Assembly: GCF_001908375.1 (NCBI RefSeq)
Contig: NZ_CP017241.1
Location: forward strand, 809,001-873,000
Reading direction: 5' to 3'
DNA from: Rhizobium etli 8C-3
GTDB lineage: Bacteria > Pseudomonadota > Alphaproteobacteria > Rhizobiales > Rhizobiaceae
Length of the DNA: 64,000 nt
A program made the position numbers and the translations under genes. This document shows, piece after piece, positions 56,418 through 64,000 of this stretch (position 1 is its first letter; each line of letters opens with the position of its first letter). The notes under the pieces were generated by a model. That model was not told the DNA's origin, did not search any database, and was given only the letters and a program-made list of their open reading frames with translations.

Positions 56418-57728
56418 ATGCAGACCAATTTCACCGCCGAGCAGCTAAGCGATCCGCACGTCGCCGCATCCGAGAAGATTCTGCGCAAATGCGTCCATTG
56501 CGGTTTCTGTACCGCGACCTGTCCCACCTATGTGACGCTCGGCAACGAGCTCGATAGCCCGCGCGGCCGCATTTATCTCATCAAGGACATGCTGGAAAAC
56601 GGCCGGTCCGCGGATGCCAGATTGGTTACACATATCGACCGCTGTCTCTCCTGCCTGGCATGCGTGACGACCTGTCCCTCCGGCGTCGACTACATGCATC
56701 TGGTCGATCACGCCCGGGCCCATATCGAAAAGACCTATAAGCGTCCTTTCATGAACCGGTTCACGCGCGCCATCCTGGCGGCGGTGCTGCCCTATCCGGG
56801 CCGCTTCCGCCTGGCGTTGAAGCTTGCGAAGCTCGCCAGGCCGCTCCAGGGGCTGATGCGTGCGCCGGCCTTGAAGCCCTTTGCCGCGATGCTGGCACTT
56901 GCGCCGAAACAGATTCCGGCGCCATCGCCCTTCTCGATGCCGGGAACTTATGCTGCGAGGGCGCAAAAGCGGGGCAGGGTCGCTATTTTGACGGGTTGCG
57001 CTCAGCCGGTTCTCGATCCCGCGATCAACGAGGCGGCGATCAGGCTTTTGACGCGCCTCGGCATCGAGGTCGTAGCGCCCGCCGGCGAGGTCTGCTGCGG
57101 CTCGCTGGTGCATCACATGGGCCGCGAGGGGCAGGCGCTTGCAAGCGCACGGGCAAATGTCGACGTCTGGACGCGCGAGATCGAGAAGGGTGGCCTGGAC
57201 GCGATCATCATCACCGCCTCCGGCTGCGGCACTACGATCAAGGACTACGGTCACATGCTCCGGCTTGATCCCGCCTATGCACAAAAGGCAGCAGGCGTGG
57301 CGGCATTGGCCAAGGACATCACGGAGTTCCTGGCATCGCTCGACCTGCCTGCCAATGCGCCGAAGGGCCTGACGGTCACCTATCACTCTGCCTGCTCCAT
57401 GCAGCATGGCCAAAGGATCACCATGGCGCCGAAACAGCTTCTGAAGGCGGCCGGCTTCACGGTGCGCGATCCGGCCGAAGGCCATCTCTGTTGCGGTTCG
57501 GCTGGAACCTACAACATCATGCAGCCGGATATCTCTGCGGCACTGAAGGTGCGCAAGGTGAAGAATCTCGAGGCGACGAAGCCGGATGTGATTGCGACCG
57601 GCAATATCGGCTGCATCACGCAGATCGCGACCGGTACGGCGATCCCGATACTGCATACGGTTGAACTGCTTGATTGGGCATATGGCGGCGATATACCGCA
57701 AAAATTAAGAGGTTTTCCGCTATCGTGA
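56418..57728 (+). CDS. glcF: glycolate oxidase iron-sulfur subunit GlcF
   Basis: This 436-residue subunit has two [4Fe-4S] motifs near the N-terminus (CVHCGFCTATCPTY and CLSCLACVTTCPSGVDY). Two CCG domains follow (LTGCAQPVLDPAIN...VCCGSLVHHMG and YHSACSMQHGQRI...LCCGSAGTYNIMQ). It passes electrons from GlcDE to the respiratory chain. Longer readings upstream are open, but MQTNFTAEQL at 56418 matches family N-termini. Confidence 0.96.
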   Translation: MQTNFTAEQLSDPHVAASEKILRKCVHCGFCTATCPTYVTLGNELDSPRGRIYLIKDMLENGRSADARLVTHIDRCLSCLACVTTCPSGVDYMHLVDHARAHIEKTYKRPFMNRFTRAILAAVLPYPGRFRLALKLAKLARPLQGLMRAPALKPFAAMLALAPKQIPAPSPFSMPGTYAARAQKRGRVAILTGCAQPVLDPAINEAAIRLLTRLGIEVVAPAGEVCCGSLVHHMGREGQALASARANVDVWTREIEKGGLDAIIITASGCGTTIKDYGHMLRLDPAYAQKAAGVAALAKDITEFLASLDLPANAPKGLTVTYHSACSMQHGQRITMAPKQLLKAAGFTVRDPAEGHLCCGSAGTYNIMQPDISAALKVRKVKNLEATKPDVIATGNIGCITQIATGTAIPILHTVELLDWAYGGDIPQKLRGFPLS

Positions 57729-57766
57729 GTCGGGCCGGTTTTCGGCCGGTCACGGAGTTCGGCGCT

Positions 57767-58198
57767 ATGCGGCGTACAATCATATCGCTTGCAGGTCTGC
57801 TCGGCGCGGCAGGGGCCGCTCACGCCGACAGCCGGTTTTTTTGCTCCACGGACGATAGTAGCGCGCGGTTCACGATCGAAAGTGGCTTTCAGGATGAGGC
57901 TGGCCACAGACTCAATCATTTCCGTGGCGCGCTGATCGTCAAGAACGAATCGGTTCCCGAGGTCTTCAGGAAACGCGTATTCGATTCCAGCAAACTCACG
58001 AACCGCTGGTCGCATGATGGTGAACTTCGCCTCGAGATTTTCGATGATGGCAGCGAAGATGCCAAGGACCAGTCACTCAGCCTCGTCATCCTGGCCGAGG
58101 GCCGCGGGAAGACCTTTTCGGGCACCTACGGGCTGATGGTCAGTGGCGACGGAAAGCCGTTCACCGCCAGCGGCAAGGTCAGCTGCGGATCCAAGTGA
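57767..58198 (+). CDS. secreted protein of unknown function
   Basis: This 143-residue protein has a signal peptide (MRRTIISLAGLLGAAGAAHA, cleaved before DSRFFC) and a beta-rich mature part with two Cys (one near each end) that could pair. GGAG lies 9 bases before the ATG. No motif is recognised. It begins 38 bases after glcF and may be read through from that operon. Confidence 0.75.
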   Translation: MRRTIISLAGLLGAAGAAHADSRFFCSTDDSSARFTIESGFQDEAGHRLNHFRGALIVKNESVPEVFRKRVFDSSKLTNRWSHDGELRLEIFDDGSEDAKDQSLSLVILAEGRGKTFSGTYGLMVSGDGKPFTASGKVSCGSK

Positions 58199-58246
58199 GG
58201 CGTCACGGCTTGAACAGGCCGCAACAATCTTGCCTGATGTCAATAT

Positions 58247-58270
58247 GAAAAGGGCGGCACAAGGCCGCCC
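58247..58270 (-). terminator. intrinsic terminator of the L,D-transpeptidase gene
   Basis: On the minus strand GGGCGGC pairs with GCCGCCC around CTTGT and is followed by TTTT. It lies 14 bases after the stop of the transpeptidase gene. Confidence 0.75.
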
Positions 58271-58283
58271 GTCATATCAGTTA

Positions 58284-58955
58284 TCAGCCACCACCGAAGA
58301 TGGTGCGCAGCACGTCGATGCCCCTGTCCTGGAAAGCGACGTTGCCTTGCTTGTTGCCGGGGCCGATGACGATCACCTTCGTGCCGACCGGCGCGCGCGA
58401 ATAAAGGTGGATGACGTCGTTATTCATCATTCGGATGCAGCCGGAAGACATGTTGAGTCCGATCGTCCAGGGCTGATTGGTGCCGTGGATTCGGAAAATC
58501 GTGTCGCGTCCGCCCTTGTAGAGATACATGGCGCGCGCGCCGAGCGGATTGTCCTCGCCGCCCTCCTGAAAGGCGGGAATGATATGCCCCTTGCGGGCTT
58601 CGCGGATGCGCATCTCGGCCGGCGGCGTCCAGCTCGGCCACTCGGCCTTGCGGCCAACCCTGACGACGCCCGACCAGCCGAATCCATCACGGCCGACACC
58701 GATGCCGTAGCGGGTGGCGCGGTTCTTCGACTCGACGAAGTAGAGATACTTGTTGTTGGTATCGACGATGATCGTCCCCGATGCCTCGTCGGTCACAAGC
58801 CGCACGAGTTTGCGCTTATACTGCGGCTTGACGAACTTCGACTGCGCAACGTGAACGACCGGCGCGGCATCGTGGGCGGGTCGGGCAATGGCGGGCGTTA
58901 TGGCGATGGAAAAGGCAATGCCGGCGGCCACAAGGCCGGAGGCGACTTTCAGCAT
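58284..58955 (-). CDS. L,D-transpeptidase (YkuD domain)
   Basis: This 223-residue periplasmic enzyme forms 3-3 cross-links in peptidoglycan or attaches proteins to it. A signal peptide ends near TPAIA. The YkuD domain has IIVDTNNKYLYFV and GVGRDGFGW. The catalytic stretch FRIHGTNQPWTIG...SSGCIRMMN carries the His and Cys. GAGGGGA precedes the ATG. It is a paralogue of the next gene upstream on the same strand. Confidence 0.94.
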   Translation of the reverse strand: MLKVASGLVAAGIAFSIAITPAIARPAHDAAPVVHVAQSKFVKPQYKRKLVRLVTDEASGTIIVDTNNKYLYFVESKNRATRYGIGVGRDGFGWSGVVRVGRKAEWPSWTPPAEMRIREARKGHIIPAFQEGGEDNPLGARAMYLYKGGRDTIFRIHGTNQPWTIGLNMSSGCIRMMNNDVIHLYSRAPVGTKVIVIGPGNKQGNVAFQDRGIDVLRTIFGGG

Positions 58956-59070
58956 GATCGATTCCCCTCAAAAGCAAGATCGGGCTGAAGCTACCTGAAC
59001 TTCAGCCCGATTCAAGATCGGTTGCCCCTGCATTGCACTTTTCGAGTGTGGGGCCGGCTGAATCCCGGCG

Positions 59071-59808
59071 TTAGATGACAATAACCCGCGTACCGACGTT
59101 GACGCGTTCGTAAAGGTCGACCACGTCTTCGTTGCGCAGCCGGATGCACCCGGACGAGACGGCGCTGCCGATCGTCCAGGGCGCGTTGGTGCCGTGGATA
59201 CGGTAGAGCGTCGAGCCGAGATACATGGCGCGCGCGCCAAGCGGGTTCTCTGGGCCGCCATCCATGCGCGCAGGCAGGTAATGGCCCTTCGCGGCTTCGC
59301 GACTGATCATGTCGGAAGGCGGCGTCCAGGCCGGCCATTCCGACTTGCGGGTAATCTTGTGCGCGCCGGCCCACTCGAAGCCCGGCTTGCCGACGCCGAC
59401 GCCATATCGCCGGGCCTTGCCGTTTGCCATCACGAGATAGAGAAAGCGGTTGTTGGTGTCGATGACGATCGTGCCCGGCTTTTCCTTGGTTTCGTAATCG
59501 ACCATCTGCGGCAGATATTGCGGCTCGATCTGATGGCGGATCACCGGTAGTCCGGGACGAACGGCCGCAACCTGCTGCACGGCCGGCGCCCGGCGGAAGA
59601 ACCGGCGCTGGAAGAAGCCGCGCTGCTGCACGGCGGGGCGCTGGTAGACGACGGGACGAACGCTGCCGCCACCGAGCTGGTTGAGCCACGGCGCAGTGAG
59701 ATCGGGGCTGAGAACAACCGGCGGGCGGCTCGCATATCGATCGTCGCCGAGCGCCGGCGAGACAAGAAGGCCGATCAGGCCGGCGGCAATCAAGACGGAT
59801 TTCATCAT
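59071..59808 (-). CDS. L,D-transpeptidase (YkuD domain)
   Basis: This 245-residue paralogue of the preceding enzyme has a signal peptide (MMKSVLIAAGLIGLLVSPAL, then GDD). An Arg/Pro/Gln-rich linker follows (about 45-85). The YkuD domain contains IVIDTNNRFLYLVM and YRIHGTNAPWTIGSAVSSGC with IRLRNEDV. A second ATG one codon later is an equivalent start. The 115-base gap between the paralogues suggests separate transcription. Confidence 0.94.
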   Translation of the reverse strand: MMKSVLIAAGLIGLLVSPALGDDRYASRPPVVLSPDLTAPWLNQLGGGSVRPVVYQRPAVQQRGFFQRRFFRRAPAVQQVAAVRPGLPVIRHQIEPQYLPQMVDYETKEKPGTIVIDTNNRFLYLVMANGKARRYGVGVGKPGFEWAGAHKITRKSEWPAWTPPSDMISREAAKGHYLPARMDGGPENPLGARAMYLGSTLYRIHGTNAPWTIGSAVSSGCIRLRNEDVVDLYERVNVGTRVIVI

Positions 59809-60018
59809 CGGACGGACTCTCTACAAATGACCGAGAATGCATGAGGGCGGCATTTCTGCCTGACAGAATGCTGCCATCATCCAGCCAGCGAATGGTAAAG
59901 ATCGATTCAGTAAAAGCCGGCCTTCGCGATAAAGTTTTCGTCAGGGTTACTCTTCGGTTTGGAAACAAGGTTTCTAAATGGTAAAGCCGGATTCTGAGCG
60001 CAGGAGCGGCGAAGAAGA

Positions 60019-60648
60019 ATGAGCGAATCGGGTATCATCACCGGCAACGACGGCAAGAGCCGCTGCCATTGGCACGCAAATCTCCCCGACTACATGCGCT
60101 ATCACGACGAGGAATGGGGCCGGCCGGTCACCGACGATATCCGCCTCTTCGAGAAAATCTGCCTCGAGGGTTTTCAGTCTGGCCTCTCCTGGCTGACGAT
60201 CCTGCGCAAGCGCGAGAATTTCCGCGCTGCCTTTGCGGGCTTCGATTTCGAAAAGATTGCGCTCTTCGACGAGCGGGATATCGAGCGCTGCCTGAACGAT
60301 CCCGGCATCGTGCGCCATCGCGGCAAGATCGTCTCGACGATCAACAATGCACGGCACGCGATTGCTTTGAGGTCAGAATTCGGTTCGCTCGCGCATTATT
60401 TCTGGAGCTATGAGCCGCAACTGCACGAACGTCCGGCCCTCGTCGACCGCCAGCATGTTGCCGCCAATCCGACGACGCCGGTATCGGTAAGGATATCGAA
60501 GGATTTGAAGAAGCGCGGCTGGACCTTTGTCGGTCCGACCACAGTTTATGCCTTCATGCAGGCAATGGGTCTCGTCAACGATCATATCGAAGGCTGCTTC
60601 TGTCGTGTCGAAGTGGAGGCGATGCGCGCGGCATTGGTACGCCCGTGA
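60019..60648 (+). CDS. tag: DNA-3-methyladenine glycosylase I
   Basis: This 209-residue enzyme removes 3-methyladenine from alkylated DNA. SRCHWHANLPDYMRYHDEEW, EKICLEGFQSGLSWLTILRK and NDHIEGCFCRVEVE carry the zinc Cys/His set. FVGPTTVYAFMQAMGLVNDH is the usual C-terminal signature. Its stop overlaps the next gene (GTGA). Confidence 0.96.
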   Translation: MSESGIITGNDGKSRCHWHANLPDYMRYHDEEWGRPVTDDIRLFEKICLEGFQSGLSWLTILRKRENFRAAFAGFDFEKIALFDERDIERCLNDPGIVRHRGKIVSTINNARHAIALRSEFGSLAHYFWSYEPQLHERPALVDRQHVAANPTTPVSVRISKDLKKRGWTFVGPTTVYAFMQAMGLVNDHIEGCFCRVEVEAMRAALVRP

Positions 60649-61148
60649 AAGTGTGGGTCCGAACCGTTGCGGCAGTCCTGATGTTTACCACGGCGGCACT
60701 TGCTCAGGCGCCGCAACTCGACCCTGGCGAAAAGCTCGAGAAGCTGCAGTTCCCGGCCGTTACAATGCAGATCAAAGGCTGGACCAAGTTCGGCAACAGC
60801 GATGTCTATACTCTGCCAGTGCGGGCCGGTCAGCGTGTGAAGATCAGCTTCACGACCAAGAGCCAGTTCGCGTTTCTTGCGATTTTCGATCTTTCGAAGA
60901 CGGATGACGAAGCTTTCTTCGGGACGGACGAGGACGGCACGACGCTTGATGTGATCGTAAAGGATAACACCACGTGGTTTTTGCGGCCCTATTATTCCAA
61001 GGTCTCGCCACGCCGTGGTCTGGGAGCCCCGTATACGCTGCTGATCGAGCCGCAGCCAGTCGGCGAGCCGCAGCCCGCCACACCGCAAGAGCCGGAGCGC
61101 CCTTCACTCTTTCGGCCTGCACCCTCGAAATCCGGCACCGGCGAATAG
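60645..61148 (+). CDS. secreted protein of unknown function
   Basis: This 167-residue protein starts with GTG overlapping the tag stop. A signal peptide ends near AALAQA. The mature part is beta-rich (AGQRVKISFTTKSQFAFLAI, GTTLDVIVKDNTTWFLRPYY), like a pre-peptidase or galactose-binding-type sandwich. It has a Pro/Glu-rich tail. No function can be named. Confidence 0.75.
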   Translation: MKVWVRTVAAVLMFTTAALAQAPQLDPGEKLEKLQFPAVTMQIKGWTKFGNSDVYTLPVRAGQRVKISFTTKSQFAFLAIFDLSKTDDEAFFGTDEDGTTLDVIVKDNTTWFLRPYYSKVSPRRGLGAPYTLLIEPQPVGEPQPATPQEPERPSLFRPAPSKSGTGE

Positions 61149-61149
61149 G

Positions 61150-61854
61150 TCAAGACAGTTCGCCGAGCAAGCTGCCAAGCTCGCCAAGGTGGGCGATCTT
61201 GCGAAAGCGTGGCGCATCCTTGGGTTCGTCGACGTGCTCCAGAACCCAAGTCAGTTCATGCGGCACGAAGACGCCGTAGCTTCCGGCGGCAATCGCCGGC
61301 ACGATGTCGGATTTCAGTGAGTTGCCGACCATCATCGCCCGCTCCGGACCATCTCCGACCTTCGAGAAAATCCGGCGATAGGTGACCGCGGACTTCTCCG
61401 AGACGATCTCGACTGCATCGAAGAAATCGCCGAGGCCGGACTGCGCGAGCTTGCGTTCCTGGTCGAACAGGTCGCCCTTGGTGATCAGCACGAGCAGGTA
61501 ATTTCCAGACAGCTCTTCCAGCGTCTCGCGCACATGCGGCATTGTCTCGACCGGATGGGACAGAAGATCGCGGCCCGTATCGAGAATTTGGGCAATGACG
61601 CTCGTTGGCACCTTGCCTTCGGTGATTTCGATTGCTGTCTCGATCATCGACAGCGTGAAGCCCTTTATGCCGAAGCCATAGTGACTGAGATTGCGCTTCT
61701 CTGCCTCCAGTAGACGCTCCGAAATTTTCGGACCCTCGGCGAAATCGGCGAGCATTTCCCTAAATTGCGCTTCGGTCAGCCGGTAATATTGTTCGTTCTG
61801 CCAGAGCGTATCATCGGCATCGAAGCCGATAGTCGTCAGCGCATGTGTGCTCAT
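61150..61854 (-). CDS. HAD-superfamily hydrolase
   Basis: This 234-residue phosphatase-like protein has motif I FDADDTLW (nucleophile Asp), motif II VLITKGD, a Lys in IVSEKSAVTY, and motif IV MVGNSLKSDIVPAIAAG. It has a helical cap inserted after motif I. The ATG at 61854 has CAGGAGC 6 bases upstream. It ends 1 base from the convergent gene. The substrate is unknown. Confidence 0.92.
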   Translation of the reverse strand: MSTHALTTIGFDADDTLWQNEQYYRLTEAQFREMLADFAEGPKISERLLEAEKRNLSHYGFGIKGFTLSMIETAIEITEGKVPTSVIAQILDTGRDLLSHPVETMPHVRETLEELSGNYLLVLITKGDLFDQERKLAQSGLGDFFDAVEIVSEKSAVTYRRIFSKVGDGPERAMMVGNSLKSDIVPAIAAGSYGVFVPHELTWVLEHVDEPKDAPRFRKIAHLGELGSLLGELS

Positions 61855-62051
61855 CTCAAGCTCCTGCAATCCATGAAGCAATCTATTGAGCGGCTGCGTC
61901 GAGACAAGGGCTTTTGCTTTTTCGTCGCAGCACCGTGCATTGGCGTTGAAAAGCAGATGATCGGCATTAGGTAACTATCGCCCACCTGCAGCCAGCCCCC
62001 GGCTGTGCCTGACATGTGCGGGCCAACAATCAAAAAAATCGGTTCAGCAGT

Positions 62052-62071
62052 CCGCAAGCGGCCGCTTGCGG
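62052..62071. promoter_or_regulatory. 20-bp perfect palindrome upstream of the aldo/keto reductase
   Basis: CCGCAAGCGGCCGCTTGCGG reads the same on both strands and ends 21 bases before the start codon at 62093. It may be an operator or a 5'-UTR hairpin near the ribosome site AAGGAAA. Confidence 0.5.
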
Positions 62072-62092
62072 CCGACACAAGGAAATTTCTCC

Positions 62093-63142
62093 ATGCGATA
62101 CAATCAACTCGGAAATACGGGACTTTTTGTCTCGGAAATCTGCCTCGGCACCATGACTTTCGGCGAGGCGGTCAGCGGCACCATGTGGGGTTCCATTGCC
62201 GATGTGGACCAGAAGGCGGCAGACCAGATCGTTGAGCGCTCGCTCGCTGCCGGCGTCAATTTCATCGACACCGCAGATGTCTATTCCTCCGGTGAATCAG
62301 AAAGGCTGCTCGGCCAGGCGCTGAAGAACCTCGATGTTCCGCGCAAGGACGTCGTCATCGCCACCAAGGTTTACGGCGTGATGGGCGACAAGCCGAACGA
62401 TCGCGGCGCATCGCGCGGTCACATCATGGATTCTGTCGAGGCCAGTCTGAAGCGGTTGCAGACGGACCATATCGATCTCTACCAGATCCACGCAACCGAT
62501 CCCGTCACCCCGATCGACGAGACACTGCGCGCTTTCGACGATCTCATCTCGCGTGGCCTCGTGCGCTATATCGGCGTTTCCAACTGGCAGGCGTGGCGGA
62601 TCGCCAAGGCGCTCGGCATTTCCGAGCGCCGCGGCTTGGCCCGTTTCGAAACCGTCCAGGCCTACTACTCCATCGCCGGTCGCGATCTGGAGCGGGAAAT
62701 CGTGCCGCTGATGAATGAGGAGAAGATCGGCCTGATGGTCTGGTCGCCGCTCGCAGGCGGTTTACTCTCCGGCAAATTTGGCCCCGGCGCGCCAGGCAAC
62801 GGCGAAGGCCGCCGCGCCAATTTCGACTTTCCGCCAGTGGACAGGGAAAAGGCCTGGGCCTGTGTGGCCGTCATGCGCGATATTGCCGAGAAGCACGGCA
62901 GCAACGTCGCAACCGTTGCGCTCGCTTATGTCCTTGCAAAACCATTCGTGACCAGCGTCATCATCGGCGCCAAGCGCATCGATCAGCTCGACCAAAACCT
63001 TGCCGCCGTCAGGCTGAAGCTCGATGCTGGCGACATGGAGAACCTCGATAGGGTCAGTGCGTTGGCACCGGAATATCCAGGCTGGATGCTGTCGCGCCAG
63101 GGTGCGGCCCGCCGGCCGGAACCGTTTGAGCCGAACGCCTAA
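62093..63142 (+). CDS. aldo/keto reductase
   Basis: This 349-residue NADPH-dependent barrel enzyme has an N-terminal MRYNQLGNTGLFVSEICLGT. The catalytic tetrad stretch includes GVNFIDTADVYSSGESERLL (Asp, Tyr) and ATKVYG (Lys). DLYQIHATDP carries the His-bearing strand. The C-terminal IIGAKRIDQLDQNLAAV contacts the cofactor. AAGGAAA precedes the ATG. The physiological substrate is unknown. Confidence 0.94.
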   Translation: MRYNQLGNTGLFVSEICLGTMTFGEAVSGTMWGSIADVDQKAADQIVERSLAAGVNFIDTADVYSSGESERLLGQALKNLDVPRKDVVIATKVYGVMGDKPNDRGASRGHIMDSVEASLKRLQTDHIDLYQIHATDPVTPIDETLRAFDDLISRGLVRYIGVSNWQAWRIAKALGISERRGLARFETVQAYYSIAGRDLEREIVPLMNEEKIGLMVWSPLAGGLLSGKFGPGAPGNGEGRRANFDFPPVDREKAWACVAVMRDIAEKHGSNVATVALAYVLAKPFVTSVIIGAKRIDQLDQNLAAVRLKLDAGDMENLDRVSALAPEYPGWMLSRQGAARRPEPFEPNA

Positions 63143-63155
63143 GAACGGCGAACTG

Positions 63156-63186
63156 AAACGCCGGTGCGGGAAGCGCCGGCGTTTTT
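63156..63186 (+). terminator. intrinsic terminator of the aldo/keto reductase gene
   Basis: AAACGCCGG pairs with CCGGCGTTT around TGCGGGAAGCG and continues into a T-run (63182-63186), 14 bases after the stop. Confidence 0.9.
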
Positions 63187-63531
63187 GCTGATGACGCTCA
63201 TTGCCGCGGGCTTTCAGCCAGGCATTCATGTCTGCGATCTCCGCTTCCTGAGACTTGCCGCGCCGCGCCGGGGGAACCGTGGACGCGCCCGGATCGTGGA
63301 GGAAGGGCAGCGGCTCTGCGTTGAAGGGATACTTTGGGCAAAGCTTGGCGCCCGCTCGGAAAATCCTCCGCTTTCAAGCGGGCTAAGATGTTAAGGTCGT
63401 TCCCGCCCATTAGGTGGGCTGCCCTTCGATCTTCGATTCTGCCTTGCGCTTCAAGTCCCTGAGCCCTTGCCGCTATCCTTCCAATCCGCTAGGAAACCGC
63501 CACTGTCACGATTGAGCGGAATGCTTTGGAA
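63187..63531 (+). other. intergenic region before hisS
   Basis: About 345 bases with no supported gene. A minus-strand reading contains KSQEAEIADMNAWLKARGN, faintly like the end of a DUF305 domain, but it is too short to call. The hisS promoter is expected here. Confidence 0.45.
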
Positions 63532-64000
63532 ATGAACGAGAAGCAGAAGAAACCACAAAAGCTCAAGGCTCGCTTGCCGCGCGGCTTCGTCGACCGTTCG
63601 GCCGCCGATATCCGCGCAGTCAACGAGATGATCGCAAGGATACGCGAGGTCTATGAGCATTATGGTTTCGATCCGGTCGAAACGCCGCTCTTCGAATATA
63701 CCGACGCGCTCGGCAAGTTCCTGCCCGACAGCGACCGCCCGAACGAGGGTGTCTTCTCGCTGCAGGACGATGACGACCAGTGGATGAGCCTGCGCTACGA
63801 CCTGACGGCGCCGCTTGCCCGCCACGTCGCAGAGAATTTCAACGAGATCCAGCTACCTTACCGCACCTATCGCGCCGGCTACGTGTTCCGCAATGAAAAG
63901 CCGGGTCCCGGCCGCTTCCGCCAATTCATGCAGTTCGATGCCGACACCGTCGGCGCGCCAGGCGTGCAGGCCGATGCCGAAATGTGCATGATGATGGCCG
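63532..64000 (+). CDS. hisS: histidyl-tRNA synthetase (partial, 3' end outside window)
   Basis: The first 156 codons of a class II aminoacyl-tRNA synthetase are visible. They include [38 protein letters not shown], and motif 1/2 regions with [16 protein letters not shown] and [20 protein letters not shown]. The extended N-terminus and [19 protein letters not shown] fit the alphaproteobacterial HisS branch. The gene continues beyond base 64000. Confidence 0.95.
   Translation, partial: MNEKQKKPQKLKARLPRGFVDRSAADIRAVNEMIARIREVYEHYGFDPVETPLFEYTDALGKFLPDSDRPNEGVFSLQDDDDQWMSLRYDLTAPLARHVAENFNEIQLPYRTYRAGYVFRNEKPGPGRFRQFMQFDADTVGAPGVQADAEMCMMMA

Noticed and set aside
63198..63300. Reading with EIADMNAWLKARGN suggesting a DUF305 end
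   Set aside because: Only about 20 residues of weak similarity without the His-rich core of the domain.

Overview
The window is chromosome-like DNA from a Rhizobium-type alphaproteobacterium. Supporting signs are the alphaproteobacterial-type gshA, the glcDEF and guaB surroundings, several cyclase-FlgO/TolB-TPR proteins of the kind expanded in rhizobia, and the GC-rich coding style. The species cannot be fixed from sequence alone.

Region 1 (1-4672, minus strand) is a carbohydrate/organophosphate-type ABC transporter operon. A metallophosphoesterase is followed by an ATPase, two permeases and a binding protein cut by the window edge.

Region 2 (about 4.8-36.0 kb) looks like an accessory island. 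It starts with a 90-bp sequence that recurs as a direct repeat touching the 3' end of a tRNA-Gln gene at 36.0 kb. A second 133-bp repeat with a 17-bp palindrome lies at both sides. Within it are (a) five class III nucleotidyl cyclase genes, one frameshifted; (b) a compact four-gene cassette: coiled-coil protein, giant OmpA/BON-like repeat protein with one membrane span, Ras-like small GTPase, and PAS-coiled-coil adenylate cyclase; (c) a catabolic and uptake cluster at 21.3-32.1 kb. That cluster joins an intradiol dioxygenase, an HpaH-like hydratase, an HpaI-like aldolase, an HpaF-like isomerase, shikimate dehydrogenase, type II dehydroquinase, a TIM-barrel isomerase and a Gfo/Idh/MocA dehydrogenase to an amino-acid-type ABC transporter, with a GntR regulator and twin palindromic operators; (d) a sulfite-oxidase-like molybdoenzyme and a DUF938 methyltransferase. 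Between these lie decayed fragments: a Mu/TniA-like transposase N-terminus, two EamA transporter pieces, an SDR piece and a VapB-like antitoxin piece.

Region 3 (36.0-64.0 kb) is compact and housekeeping-like: tRNA-Gln, ppx, rlmE, a VOC protein, a DHA2-type efflux pump, guaB, small membrane proteins, a dienelactone-hydrolase-like protein, TetR and LysR regulators, a DUF1127 protein, a DUF937-like protein, gshA, rsmE, pit, a Nudix hydrolase, LysR, glcDEF (glycolate oxidase), two L,D-transpeptidases, tag, a HAD phosphatase, an aldo/keto reductase, and the 5' part of hisS.

The most interesting unit is the Ras-like GTPase / OmpA-BON / coiled-coil / adenylate cyclase cassette at 9.9-15.3 kb. Its layout suggests an envelope-sensing route to cAMP, which is inference. 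Functional statements rest on motif reading only; no database search was possible.
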